A DNA stretch of 62,646 nucleotides, taken from contig JASMLW010000471.1 of NCBI GenBank assembly GCA_030748485.1, positions 1 through 62,646 of the forward strand, read 5' to 3'. Both the position numbers and the translations under genes were made by a program. This DNA comes from Pirellulaceae bacterium (GTDB lineage Bacteria > Planctomycetota > Planctomycetia > Pirellulales > Pirellulaceae). The notes beneath the pieces are model-generated. The model had not been told where the DNA came from, did not search any database, and was given only the letters and a program-made list of their open reading frames with translations. Positions 1 through 8,308 of this stretch are shown in pieces; position 1 is the stretch's first letter, and every line of letters begins with the position of its first letter.

Positions 1-117
1 GGTTTCAATTATCTTGCCGGTTTCGAGTATAGTGATCATGTGTCTTGCCGCAAGTCGCACGAGCGAGAGAAAAAACGATTTCGAATCCATTTGAAAAACG
101 TCTGGGAGGTAAGAGCA

Positions 118-921
118 ATGGTTAAGAAGGTGTTGGTGGTAGCTGGTGGTGTGGCTCTCCTTTTAGGTCTCTTGTTTGGCCGCAACGTTTGCAGCTACGT
201 ATCGACGGCTGCTGACCGGATGCACCAGACAGTTCGGGACAATGTGCCGATCGACTTTGAGATCGACCGAGCCAAGAAGATGATCCAAAGCCTGGATAAG
301 GACATCATGCAGAACAGGATCGTGATTGCTCGCGAGGAGGTGAAGGTCGCCAAACTCGAGAAGCAGATCACGGGGGCCAAAGACCAATTGGCCAAACGTC
401 GCACGGACATCCTCCGTTTGACGGACGATCTTGAGAGCGGGACGGAATCGTTCGTTTACTCGGGAGAGGTTTTCACGGCGAAGCAAGTGAAATCCGACCT
501 GGCGAATCGCTTTGAGCAGTTCCAGGTCCAAGAGAAGACGTTGACGGACTTGAACCGGATCTTGTCGGCTCGCAAGTCGGGTCTCCAAGCGGCTCAAGAC
601 AAGTTCGCCAAGATGAAGGCCACGAAGGCTCAACTGAAGGTTGAAGTCGAGCATCTCGAAGCTCGCCTGAAGATTTTGGCTCTGACGCAAGCTGAGAGTG
701 ACGTGAGCCTGGACGACGGCCGCCTTTCGCAGACCAAGGAATTGGTCAGCGACATCAAGACTCGCCTCGAAGTGGCGGAGAGCTTGGTGGGGACTGAGGG
801 GTCGTACGTTGGCGAGATCAAACTCGACGACCAGACCGACGAGAACCAGGACATCGTCGAGCAAGTGACGGACTACTTCGGCGAAGGCCGTGCCAAGGTC
901 CAAGCGCTTGTGACTGAGTAA
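118..921 (+). CDS. Membrane-anchored or secreted coiled-coil protein of unknown function
   Basis: 267 residues. A hydrophobic stretch at about residues 5-22 (LVVAGGVALLLGLLFG) is an uncleaved anchor or signal peptide, so most of the protein probably faces the periplasm. From about residue 45 to 235 the sequence is dense in Lys, Glu, Gln and Leu with heptad-like spacing, which predicts a long coiled coil; the tail is acidic. I chose the ATG at 118 because GGGAGG lies 8-14 bases upstream; the frame stays open to 40 but that extension is basic and unlike a leader. I do not recognise a named family; the build recalls PspA-like or septum-associated coiled-coil proteins, but nothing diagnostic is visible. 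A strong terminator follows at 938-971, separating it from the next operon. Confidence 0.75.
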   Translation: MVKKVLVVAGGVALLLGLLFGRNVCSYVSTAADRMHQTVRDNVPIDFEIDRAKKMIQSLDKDIMQNRIVIAREEVKVAKLEKQITGAKDQLAKRRTDILRLTDDLESGTESFVYSGEVFTAKQVKSDLANRFEQFQVQEKTLTDLNRILSARKSGLQAAQDKFAKMKATKAQLKVEVEHLEARLKILALTQAESDVSLDDGRLSQTKELVSDIKTRLEVAESLVGTEGSYVGEIKLDDQTDENQDIVEQVTDYFGEGRAKVQALVTE

Positions 922-937
922 TCCAACCGACTCCGTG

Positions 938-971
938 GGGGGCTCAGGTGCGATCCTGAGCCCCCTTTTTT
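938..971 (+). terminator. Rho-independent terminator after the coiled-coil gene
   Basis: Perfect 11-bp stem: GGGGGCTCAGG at 938-948 pairs with CCTGAGCCCCC at 955-965 around a 6-base loop, followed by six T. It begins 17 bases after the stop codon and isolates the first gene from the downstream operon, which must therefore have a promoter of its own in the short stretch before 1018. Confidence 0.92.
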
Positions 972-1017
972 ATGGCCTCGACAGCTCGAGTTGGCATTTA
1001 CGGTTACGGCGATCATC

Positions 1018-2394
1018 ATGTTCCAATCCTGGCGTCTCAAACTGCGCGAAGCCGAAACGGCGTGCGAGCACGGCCGGCTGCAAGAGGCCGTCGAACTCGT
1101 CCGCAGCTCGCGGCTCGACCAGTACTTGCCGGGACGCCGATTGGCTCAGCGCATCGCCGAGCGACTGGTGGAGCGGTCGCGGCAGCAGTTTCAGACGGGG
1201 TTGCAGGAAGCGGGGCGGGATGACATGAACGCCGCTGCGGCGCTGGTGCGGGAATCCGATGCGTTGTTGAGTCTTCGAAACGAGTTGCAGAGTGATGCGT
1301 TGACGGAGGCCTACGAGCACTTGGACTCCGGCAACCCGCAAGCGGCCATCGCGCGGCTTGAGTTTCTCGACCGATTGCAGATTCGCAGCGAGCAGGCGCG
1401 AGTGGCGATGGAAGCGGCGCGGCGCATGGAGTCGGCTCGCCGGCTCTGCGCGAAGGGCGATTTCACGGAAGCCGACCAACAGTTGGAGGAAGCCGTCGCC
1501 CTGTTGCCGCAGGTGAACGGATTCGAGGAGCGGCGGCGTTGGTGCGACGATCAACGCGAGAAGATGAGACATGTGGCTGAGCAATTGCACCGCGCGATGA
1601 GTGAGAGTCATTGGAGTGAGGTTGTCTCGCTATCCGATCAAATCTTGGAGATTGCTCCCGAGTCGACGCTGGCCCGCAACGCGCGGCGTCGGGCGTGGGA
1701 GAAAGTTGGCGCGGGCCGTGCGAATCTGGCGGACACCCAACATTACAAGCGGGATGAACAGCCGGCTGCAACCAGCGGAGATGCGCTAGTGGCGGAACGA
1801 AACGACGCCAGGTTTCTGCTGTGGGTCGACGCCGTGGGCGGTTTTCTGGTTTGTCTGGGCGATGAGATCACGGTGGGTCAGGCGGCTCCCCACAACGATG
1901 TCGACGTGGCGATCCTGGCTGACCTGAGGCGTCGGCACGCGAAGATTCGCCGCGAGGGTGAAGGTTATGTCGTCGAACCGATCGAACTGACAAAGCTGAA
2001 CGATCAAGCTATTGACTCGACACAAGTGCTCTCCGACGGAGACGTCATGGAACTGGGCGAGGGCGTTCGACTGCGATTTCGCCAACCGCACGCGTTGAGC
2101 ACGTCGGCGCGACTGGAATTGGCCAGTCGCCACCGGACTCAACCCGGCGCGGACGGCGTGCTGATGATGGCCGAGTCGTGTGTGCTGGGCCCCAACCGAC
2201 AAAATCATGTCGTGTGCCACGATTGGACGACCGATGTTGTCCTCTTCCGCCACGACGACGACCTCTATTGTCGCTCGATGGAGACACTGGAAATCGACGG
2301 GAAGCATTGTGAAGGTCGCGGTCGCATCCACACGAATTCGCGGATCTGCAGCGAGGAATTCGCGATGAGTTTGGAAGCGATTGGGGGTAGATAG
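1018..2394 (+). CDS. Helical-repeat protein with C-terminal FHA-like domains
   Basis: 458 residues. Roughly residues 1-210 are amphipathic helices resembling TPR/SEL1-like repeats (EACEHGRLQEAVELV, AYEHLDSGNPQAAIARLEFL, ALCAKGDF-type turns). From about 255 to 350 there is a beta-rich segment with FHA landmarks: EITVGQ in the position of the usual GR, RRRHAKI in the position of SxxH, LSDGDVMELG, and a closing strand. A second, more degenerate copy seems to follow (VLGPNRQNHVV, EIDGK). FHA domains bind phosphothreonine peptides, and the kinase gene starts only 12 bp downstream, so a role as phospho-reader or scaffold of that kinase is likely but inferred. Start at the ATG; a TTG at 991 is possible. 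Cytoplasmic: no signal peptide or membrane segment. Confidence 0.75.
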   Translation: MFQSWRLKLREAETACEHGRLQEAVELVRSSRLDQYLPGRRLAQRIAERLVERSRQQFQTGLQEAGRDDMNAAAALVRESDALLSLRNELQSDALTEAYEHLDSGNPQAAIARLEFLDRLQIRSEQARVAMEAARRMESARRLCAKGDFTEADQQLEEAVALLPQVNGFEERRRWCDDQREKMRHVAEQLHRAMSESHWSEVVSLSDQILEIAPESTLARNARRRAWEKVGAGRANLADTQHYKRDEQPAATSGDALVAERNDARFLLWVDAVGGFLVCLGDEITVGQAAPHNDVDVAILADLRRRHAKIRREGEGYVVEPIELTKLNDQAIDSTQVLSDGDVMELGEGVRLRFRQPHALSTSARLELASRHRTQPGADGVLMMAESCVLGPNRQNHVVCHDWTTDVVLFRHDDDLYCRSMETLEIDGKHCEGRGRIHTNSRICSEEFAMSLEAIGGR

Positions 2395-2406
2395 GAACCT
2401 AGACAA

Positions 2407-4479
2407 ATGCAAGACCCTGTAGCTACCCTAAACTCTGGCGACGACACAGTCGGCTTCGCCAATCGTCCCATTCCTCGGAAAGGCGGCGCTATGAAGTTTG
2501 CCTATGCGAGCGGCGCTCGTCCGCTCGACGGCTACACCATCAAACGCGGCATCGGCATCGGCGGTTTCGGCGAGGTCTATTTCGCGACCAGCGACGCCGG
2601 CAAGGAAGTCGCCATCAAGCGGATCCAGCGCAACCTCGAGGTTGAAGTGCGGGGCGTTACTCAATGCCTCAACCTTAAACACCCCAACCTGATCGCGCTC
2701 TTCGACATCAAGTACGACGACGCCGGCGAGGCGTGGGTCGTGATGGAGTACGTTCCGGGCGAGAGCCTCAAGGACGTTTGCGACCGGCATCCGGAAGGGC
2801 TGCCGCTGGACGAGGGGTTGCGATGGTTTGAGGGGATCGCGCAAGGCGTCGCCTATCTGCACGACCACGGGATCGTGCACCGCGACCTCAAGCCGGGAAA
2901 CATCTTCGCTGACGATGCGGCTATCAAGATCGGCGATTACGGTCTGTCGAAGTTCATCTCCTGCAGTCGCCGCAGCGGACAGACGGAGAGCGTGGGGACG
3001 TTCCACTACATGGCTCCCGAAATCGGCAAGGGAGTTTACGGGAAGGAAATCGACATCTACGCGTTGGGGATCATCCTCCACGAAATGCTCACCGGACGCG
3101 TACCGTTCGAGGGCGAGAGCAGCCAAGAGATCATCATGAAGCACCTGACTGCCGATCCCGACTTGAGCGGGATCGCGCAGCCGTATCGCGAGGTGATTCG
3201 GCGTTCGCTACTCAAAGACCCCGAACAGCGCTATTCGACGGTCGAAGAAATGATCGCCGCATTGAAAGGCGAAGCGACGAGTGAACCGGTCGCAGCGCGG
3301 CGATCGCCCGCGCCGAGCGCGTCGGTCGAGAAACGGGTTCCGCCGGTCGTGATGCCTCAAAAGCAAACCATTTTCATCGGTGACGAAGAGGTCGCCGGGG
3401 ACGATCCGACCAAGATGGTCTTCGGTCCCGTCAAGCAACGTCCCGAAGCTCCGGCCGCGCCGGCCGCTCCGGTCGCTCCGGCCGACAACCCGACCCGGCG
3501 GACCGCTTCATCGCCGGCTCCAGTCGCCAGTCGCGCGGCCGCGCTCGCCGCCACCCGACCGACCGCCGAACCGCTCGCTCGCGGTGTTCGACGCGGCGGG
3601 GCGTCAGCGGTCAGTTGGTGGAGCCAGTCGAAGTTGGCGACGCCCTTTAAGGTGCTTGTTATCGTTTTGTTGTTGGCTGCCCTGATCGCCGGCGCCGAGT
3701 GGTGGATTCCGCTCGCGGTGATCGTGGCGGCCGGGTACTTGGTTTACTACGGCGGCCGGCTGATCGTGCAGACCGCCAGAAAACGCGCGCCGGCTCGCGA
3801 TCACGATGTCGCCGCCCGCGCCGCGTTTGTCGAGCGCACCAAGTCGGAGCGAATCGCCGACTGGGTTGGCTCGCTGTTGATCTCCGCCGCCGTTGCGGGA
3901 ATTCTGTCGTTTGGAGCGATGGCGTTGTCGGGCCGAGGCGACAACTGGGTCTCCTTCTACGCCTGGATGGCTGCGACCGCTACGGTCGGCTCGTGGATGA
4001 TGCTGACGCTCGGTAAGTTCTGGGAGGGTTCGGCCACCGCCAGCCCCTACCGCCGCCGGCTGTTGATGCTCGGCGTGGGCGTCGCCATCGGGTGCGCGTC
4101 GTGGGGATTGCAGGAAGTGCTGATGGTCAACAATCCCGCCTTCTATCACAACAGCCGCGGCTACGTGTCGCTGGGAGCATTTGGACACGCGGGTGCTCCG
4201 TTCGTCAGCGGCGGAGTGCCGACCGCATTGTCACATGTTGGATTCTTCGGATTACTATTCGCGATTCTGAGTTGGTGGAAGCAAATCGATCCGCTTCGGC
4301 CGACACGTATTAGTCTCTGGTCAACGGCGCTGTGCCTGTTATGGGGGTTGATCCTTCCGTTTCCGGCCGCGCACGGGTTAGCACTGGCGGGGATTTTGTC
4401 CATCGCGGTGCAGCTTCCCTCACCGTGGATCAATCACGATCAACGGATGCGGGCGGGAATTACACTTCAGGAAGCCTAA
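2407..4479 (+). CDS. Serine/threonine protein kinase with C-terminal membrane segments
   Basis: 690 residues. Hanks-type kinase domain at about 40-295: glycine loop [12 protein letters not shown] lysine at residue 71, catalytic HRDLKPGN with Asp160, metal-binding DYG (Asp177, Tyr instead of Phe), TFHYMAPE at the APE site and [15 protein letters not shown] in helix F. A Pro/Ala-rich linker with Thr and Arg (about 300-400) leads to a C-terminal half with around six hydrophobic segments (for example [18 protein letters not shown]). The kinase is thus inner-membrane bound with the catalytic domain in the cytoplasm. The N-terminal tail and linker contain Thr residues near acidic residues ([16 protein letters not shown]) that could be autophosphorylation sites read by the FHA protein encoded just upstream; this is inference. 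Second gene of the signalling operon. Confidence 0.93.
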   Translation: MQDPVATLNSGDDTVGFANRPIPRKGGAMKFAYASGARPLDGYTIKRGIGIGGFGEVYFATSDAGKEVAIKRIQRNLEVEVRGVTQCLNLKHPNLIALFDIKYDDAGEAWVVMEYVPGESLKDVCDRHPEGLPLDEGLRWFEGIAQGVAYLHDHGIVHRDLKPGNIFADDAAIKIGDYGLSKFISCSRRSGQTESVGTFHYMAPEIGKGVYGKEIDIYALGIILHEMLTGRVPFEGESSQEIIMKHLTADPDLSGIAQPYREVIRRSLLKDPEQRYSTVEEMIAALKGEATSEPVAARRSPAPSASVEKRVPPVVMPQKQTIFIGDEEVAGDDPTKMVFGPVKQRPEAPAAPAAPVAPADNPTRRTASSPAPVASRAAALAATRPTAEPLARGVRRGGASAVSWWSQSKLATPFKVLVIVLLLAALIAGAEWWIPLAVIVAAGYLVYYGGRLIVQTARKRAPARDHDVAARAAFVERTKSERIADWVGSLLISAAVAGILSFGAMALSGRGDNWVSFYAWMAATATVGSWMMLTLGKFWEGSATASPYRRRLLMLGVGVAIGCASWGLQEVLMVNNPAFYHNSRGYVSLGAFGHAGAPFVSGGVPTALSHVGFFGLLFAILSWWKQIDPLRPTRISLWSTALCLLWGLILPFPAAHGLALAGILSIAVQLPSPWINHDQRMRAGITLQEA

Positions 4480-4497
4480 CTCGCGTAGGTGAAAGAC

Positions 4498-5385
4498 ATG
4501 ACGCTTTTTACCCTCACATCATTGGCGTTTGTTGCTGTCGGCGTCTGCGCCGGTCCGATCGCGATCCAGTCCATGCGGACGGAGAACGAGCGCCGGGTGC
4601 TCGGCGCCGCGAGCATTTTTCTAGGTTTGTTCAGCGCGGCCCTCTTGTTGCTCGGCGCATCCACAACGTTCGCCGCCGATGCGGCGACCGCGGAAGACCG
4701 CTCCACCAGCAACCTCGACACGCTGGAGCAGGAAATCAATCGGCAACTGCGGCGGTCATCCGATCGCGACGAAGTTCATCTCGAATTGTCCGACGACGAC
4801 AATCCGGCGGCCCACGTGAAGTTCCCGGCGGACCGCCCGACGTGGGTCGAAGGCGAGGACAATCTCGATGGCGACGTACATACGATCGCGGTCGCCTCCG
4901 ATCTGCACTTCCGGCAGGCGGATTGCGAACGGCCTCTCTTGCACGCCACGCGAAACGCAGTCGCCCAGTACGTCAACTCCCATCTGCATGAAGACAGAGC
5001 GTCGCTGTTGATCTCTTTCGATGACGACTTTGTGAACCACCGCCTCGTGTCGACGGATGGTCGGTACGACGAGGTGATCGAAGTCTCGGTCGGCAAGATG
5101 TACCAATCGCACCGGCTGTTGGAATTCGACAACACTTTTCGCCGCGAGATCGACCGCCGTTGGCAAGACGTTGTCGCCACGGGGCGTCTGCTGACGCTGG
5201 GTCTCGGCTCGTTCGGTGTGCTCGGATTGATGGGCATCGCGTTCGGTTATTTGCGACTCGATACGGCGACCAAGGGCTATTACACCGGGCGCTTGCAGTT
5301 TCTCGCGGCAGTGGCGATACTGGCCCTCACCGCCGCCGGCGTACTGTTTGCGAACATCAATGCTGACTGGTTGCGTTGGATGTAG
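4498..5385 (+). CDS. Membrane protein of the kinase/sigma operon, unknown family
   Basis: 295 residues. Two hydrophobic segments at the N-terminus (about 3-22 and 37-58), a hydrophilic acidic region of about 150 residues (rich in Asp, Glu, Arg), and two more at the C-terminus (LTLGLGSFGVLGLMGIAFGYL and LQFLAAVAILALTAAGVLFA). The predicted topology leaves a large soluble domain on one side of the membrane, suiting a sensor or a docking protein. A GTG nine bases upstream (4489) is an alternative start; the ATG is preferred because TAGGTGAA sits at Shine-Dalgarno distance. It starts 18 bp after the kinase gene. No domain recognised, so sensing is only a suggestion from context. Confidence 0.75.
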   Translation: MTLFTLTSLAFVAVGVCAGPIAIQSMRTENERRVLGAASIFLGLFSAALLLLGASTTFAADAATAEDRSTSNLDTLEQEINRQLRRSSDRDEVHLELSDDDNPAAHVKFPADRPTWVEGEDNLDGDVHTIAVASDLHFRQADCERPLLHATRNAVAQYVNSHLHEDRASLLISFDDDFVNHRLVSTDGRYDEVIEVSVGKMYQSHRLLEFDNTFRREIDRRWQDVVATGRLLTLGLGSFGVLGLMGIAFGYLRLDTATKGYYTGRLQFLAAVAILALTAAGVLFANINADWLRWM

Positions 5386-5393
5386 GACGCCGG

Positions 5394-5447
5394 GGCGAGG
5401 TGAGGAGACGCGGCCGCGTTCATCCATATCCCCTCCAACCCCTCGCC
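5394..5447 (+). promoter_or_regulatory. Inverted repeat directly before the sigma-factor start
   Basis: GGCGAGG at 5394-5400 is complementary to CCTCGCC at 5441-5447; inner GAGG/CCTC pairs can extend the stem. The 3' arm ends four bases before the ATG at 5452, and I see no Shine-Dalgarno sequence for that gene. The fold could shield the start codon and make sigma-factor translation depend on ribosomes finishing the gene before it, or it could be chance in GC-rich DNA. Confidence 0.35.
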
Positions 5448-5451
5448 GCTA

Positions 5452-6090
5452 ATGTCCGCATCGGAAACCGATAGTATTCTTGTCGAGCGCATTCGCAACA
5501 ACGACACCGATGCCTGGGGTGATTTGATCTCACGGTATGAGGGACGTTTGCTGGCGTTCGTCGAGAGTCGGTTGAGCAACCGCGGAGCGAGTGAGGACAT
5601 TGTCCAGGAAGCCTTCGTCGGTTTTCTCAACAGCCTGCCCAACTACGATGGCAACCGGCCGTTGGAAAGCTATCTGTTCTCCATTTGCGCGTACAAGCTG
5701 ACCGACCACTTGCGGCGCGAGGGTCGGCGGCCAGCCGTCCCGCTGTCGGCCGGTTCCGACTCGAGCGGTGAGTGGCAACTGCCCGGATCCGATCGCGGAG
5801 CCAGCAGCATCGCCCGCAGCGGTGAACGCCAACGACTGGAGGAAATGGCGATCGTCGAGGCTTTGTGCGAACAAATCGAACGGTGGCGCGAACGTGGTGA
5901 TTGGACCAAGTTCCAGTGCATCGAGTTGCTAATCGTTCGCGGCTGGGCCAACAAGGAAGTCGCCCTCGATCTCGACATCAGCGAGCAACAGGTGGCGAAC
6001 TTCAAATTCGATTTCCTCGCGCGGCTTCGCACAATCATTCGCAAGAAGGGATTGTCCGAAGACGTATTCCCCGAGCTGTACGGTGACTAG
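5452..6090 (+). CDS. ECF-type RNA polymerase sigma factor
   Basis: 212 residues. Region 2 at about 20-90 shows the ECF pattern: DAWGDLISRYEGRLLAFV, then ASEDIVQEAFVGFL (the conserved DxxQExF-like core), YLFSICAYKLTDHLRRE. Region 4 at about 150-205 has a helix-turn-helix: ANKEVALDLDISEQQVANFK. A Ser/Gly-rich linker of about 50 residues joins them and region 3 is absent, as in the ECF group. It would direct RNA polymerase to a small regulon, probably including its own operon. Its place after a kinase and before an AIM24 protein and a zinc-finger-like protein suggests control by phosphorylation, by the anti-sigma-like product at 6821, or by both; neither is shown by sequence. The start lacks a visible Shine-Dalgarno sequence. 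Confidence 0.88.
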   Translation: MSASETDSILVERIRNNDTDAWGDLISRYEGRLLAFVESRLSNRGASEDIVQEAFVGFLNSLPNYDGNRPLESYLFSICAYKLTDHLRREGRRPAVPLSAGSDSSGEWQLPGSDRGASSIARSGERQRLEEMAIVEALCEQIERWRERGDWTKFQCIELLIVRGWANKEVALDLDISEQQVANFKFDFLARLRTIIRKKGLSEDVFPELYGD

Positions 6091-6119
6091 TCGGCGTTGC
6101 AATTGTTAGGAGTAACATC

Positions 6120-6815
6120 GTGGCACGTTTTTCCCTTCAAGAGTTTGTCCAGGCGACACAACAACAAGACCGCGGTGAAGGCCTCTTCGAGCTGGAAGGT
6201 CCCCGCATGCTGGAAGTTAACCTCAATGGCGAATTGTGGATCAAGACGGGCGGCATGATCGCCTACAAGGGCGGCATTAAGTTTGAGCGCGAAGGGCTGC
6301 TCGAAAAAGGCCTCGGCAAAATGCTCAAGAAGGCCGTGACGGGAGAGGGAGCCAAATTGACGAAAGCCCGCGGTGAAGGCGTGATGTACCTGGCCGATGA
6401 AGGAAAGAACATCCAAGTCCTCAGCCTGCAAAATGAAGCGCTCTACGTGAACGGCAATGACCTGCTGGCGCTGGAGCCCCAAATCGAGTGGGACATTAAG
6501 ATGATGCGGAAGATGGCCGCGATCGTCGCCGGCGGCTTCTTCAATGTCCGCTTGGAAGGAACTGGGATGTGCGTCATCACAACTCACTTTGAACCGCTGA
6601 CGCTGGCCGTCCGCCCCGGCTATCCAGTTCGCACGGATCCCAACGCCACCGTCGCCTGGTCAGGCAACTTGGAGCCCGAATTCAAGACCGACGTGTCTCT
6701 GAAAACCTTCCTCGGGCGAGGCAGCGGTGAGTCGATTCAGATGGAGTTCAACGGCGATGGATTTGTCGTTGTCCAACCGTACGAGGAAATCGCATTGCAA
6801 AACGTCGGGGGTTGA
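6120..6815 (+). CDS. AIM24 family protein
   Basis: 231 residues, beta-rich and without signal peptide. Landmarks of the AIM24 (mitochondrial biogenesis, formerly TrpRAP-like) family: LEVNLNGELWIKTGGMIAY near the N-terminus, GVMYLADEGKNIQVLSL, LYVNGNDLLALEPQIEWDI in the centre and SGNLEPEF then GSGESIQMEF near the C-terminus. Bacterial members form barrel-like homo-oligomers, but their molecular role is not established. The start is GTG at 6120, supported by AGGAGT seven bases upstream. It lies 29 bp after the sigma gene and 5 bp before the anti-sigma-like gene, so the three are almost certainly co-transcribed; that placement is the main clue to its role here. Confidence 0.88.
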   Translation: MARFSLQEFVQATQQQDRGEGLFELEGPRMLEVNLNGELWIKTGGMIAYKGGIKFEREGLLEKGLGKMLKKAVTGEGAKLTKARGEGVMYLADEGKNIQVLSLQNEALYVNGNDLLALEPQIEWDIKMMRKMAAIVAGGFFNVRLEGTGMCVITTHFEPLTLAVRPGYPVRTDPNATVAWSGNLEPEFKTDVSLKTFLGRGSGESIQMEFNGDGFVVVQPYEEIALQNVGG

Positions 6816-6820
6816 TCTCG

Positions 6821-7240
6821 ATGGCCAAAGAAATCACCGAGTCCGAATTGGAAGCCTACCTCGACGAGGCTCTTGCCCCGGAGGATATGGCCGGTGTCGA
6901 GAACGAGTTGCGCGAAAACCGGGAACTCGTCAGTCGATTGGCGGTGATCAATCGCCGCCGCGACGCGGGAATCCACTCGCTCGGTGAGATTTGGCGGCGG
7001 CACCGAATCAGTTGCCCGACGCGCGAACACCTCGGCAGCTATTTGCTGGGCGCGCTCGATGAAGCTCACATGGAGTACATCGCTTTCCACATCGAGAAAG
7101 TCGGTTGCCGCTATTGCATCGCCAATGTGGAAGACTTGCGCCGTCGGCAGGCCGAGTCGTCGGAGACAACGACCACGCGCCGCCGGAAGTACTTTGAGTC
7201 GAGCGCAGGCTATCTCAAGTCCGATCGCGAACGCGAGTGA
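6821..7240 (+). CDS. Soluble anti-sigma-like protein with zinc-finger-type motif
   Basis: 139 residues, no membrane segment. The N-terminal part (ELEAYLDEALAPEDMAGVE, then ENRELVSRL) matches the helical pattern of anti-sigma zinc-binding domains but lacks the Cys/His ligands. A second copy at about 68-105 has them: Cys in ISCPTREHLG, then LLGALDEAHMEYIAFHI and CRYC, giving H-x5-C-x2-C rather than the classical HxxxCxxC. The tail is charged and Thr/Arg-rich (ETTTTRRRKYF), a plausible kinase target. Starts five bases after the AIM24 stop; a TTG at 6812 overlapping that stop is an alternative. I infer that it is the regulator of the sigma factor two genes upstream. Confidence 0.6.
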   Translation: MAKEITESELEAYLDEALAPEDMAGVENELRENRELVSRLAVINRRRDAGIHSLGEIWRRHRISCPTREHLGSYLLGALDEAHMEYIAFHIEKVGCRYCIANVEDLRRRQAESSETTTTRRRKYFESSAGYLKSDRERE

Positions 7241-7246
7241 TCCCAA

Positions 7247-7276
7247 GGACTACTTGGCGAGGGACTACTTGGCGAG
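7247..7276. repeat. 15-bp tandem duplication carrying a stop codon
   Basis: GGACTACTTGGCGAG occurs twice in succession (7247-7261 and 7262-7276). Read on the minus strand it is five codons, CTC GCC AAG TAG TCC, in the frame of the gene ending at 7265, so the last three sense codons and the stop are repeated in frame. A ribosome reading through the first TAG meets an identical one five codons later. Confidence 0.9.
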
Positions 7277-8308
7277 CGCCGCGCGATGCTTGCTCGTCGC
7301 CCGCTCCATCTGCTCCCGCGATTCGTACGGCGCATACAGCGCGCGGACGACCATTTGATAACGCTCGCCGACCTGGTAGTTGTCGGCGAAGAATTGGAAA
7401 TCCCACGCTGGATTCCCGCCGCCGCCGCCCGACGGCGACTGTGACATTCTCACCAGGTCGCCCGGTCGAAACATCATCGCCAGCGCCATGCCGTGACTCA
7501 CGCCGTAATACCACGGCTCGCGATACTCGTATTCCGAACGATTGAAGACGAGCGTCAAAGGAAAGTCGGCGTCGTGCTCGAAGCGCCGCTTGTCGTTCGC
7601 GGAGACGTGGGTCGACTTGACGCCGTGGGCGGGCGTTACGCCCCGGATCCACTTCGCAGCATTTTGCTCGGCGGGTTTCTGAGAACTCGACCCGCGAAAA
7701 TGGATGTCCAGCGACTCGGGTTGGTGAATGTAACTGGCCCAGAAGAGACCGATGTAATCGTTGCGAAATGTCTTGCCGCGAGGGATGCACTCAAAAGTCA
7801 TCTCAATCGCGCCGTCCGGCAAGATGGCGTATCGCGTCGAACTCTCGAGTTTCCACGTTGGGGTTGGCGTCTGGTACAGCTCGACCGTGTGTTCGTCGAT
7901 GAGCCGCAACTGCATCGGCGCGCGACGCGGTTCAAACAAGATGCCGCGATCGCGAGTCGTACCGTCATGGATGTGTTCGAAGTTCAATCCGGCGTACGCC
8001 GGCACAAACAGGCTCTCCCGCCGCTTGGCGTGTGTCAGCGAAGCAACGCCGCTGTAGCCGGCGCGGTGTTGAGGCAGGCGGTCGCCGCCCGCCGCGTTGG
8101 TGATGATGATCGCCTCGACGCCGCCGCGGTTCAGCACAGCCGACGGTTGTTTTGCCGGTCGATATTTGACCGCCGGGTTGTCCAACGATGTGATTGGATC
8201 AGCCGCGCGGCTCGCGCCGATCGCCGTCAAAGCGATCGTGGCGACGGTTGCGATGACCGCCGCTCCGCTGCTGCTAAGTCGCCAGCTGCTACTCTGTCTA
8301 CTCTGCAT
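7265..8308 (-). CDS. Secreted protein of unknown function
   Basis: 347 residues. A signal peptide is clear near the N-terminus (SGAAVIATVATIALTAIGASRA followed by ADP), so the product is exported. The mature part is beta-rich with many aromatic residues and conserved-looking blocks such as AYAGLNFEHIHDG, YIGLFWASYIHQPESLDIHFRG and EPWYYGVSHGMALAMMFRPGD; this resembles secreted planctomycete proteins with a galactose-mutarotase-like or PmoA-like sandwich, but I cannot assign a family. I chose the ATG at 8308; an ATG at 8344 would enlarge the overlap with the HEAT gene from 11 to 47 bp. It follows the lipoprotein gene in the same transcript and converges on the sigma operon. Its end is duplicated (7247-7276). 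Confidence 0.7.
   Translation of the reverse strand: MQSRQSSSWRLSSSGAAVIATVATIALTAIGASRAADPITSLDNPAVKYRPAKQPSAVLNRGGVEAIIITNAAGGDRLPQHRAGYSGVASLTHAKRRESLFVPAYAGLNFEHIHDGTTRDRGILFEPRRAPMQLRLIDEHTVELYQTPTPTWKLESSTRYAILPDGAIEMTFECIPRGKTFRNDYIGLFWASYIHQPESLDIHFRGSSSQKPAEQNAAKWIRGVTPAHGVKSTHVSANDKRRFEHDADFPLTLVFNRSEYEYREPWYYGVSHGMALAMMFRPGDLVRMSQSPSGGGGGNPAWDFQFFADNYQVGERYQMVVRALYAPYESREQMERATSKHRAALAK

Noticed and set aside
163..903. 246-codon minus-strand frame opposite the coiled-coil gene
   Set aside because: Shadow of the coiled-coil gene, which has a ribosome site, a hydrophobic leader and a terminator.
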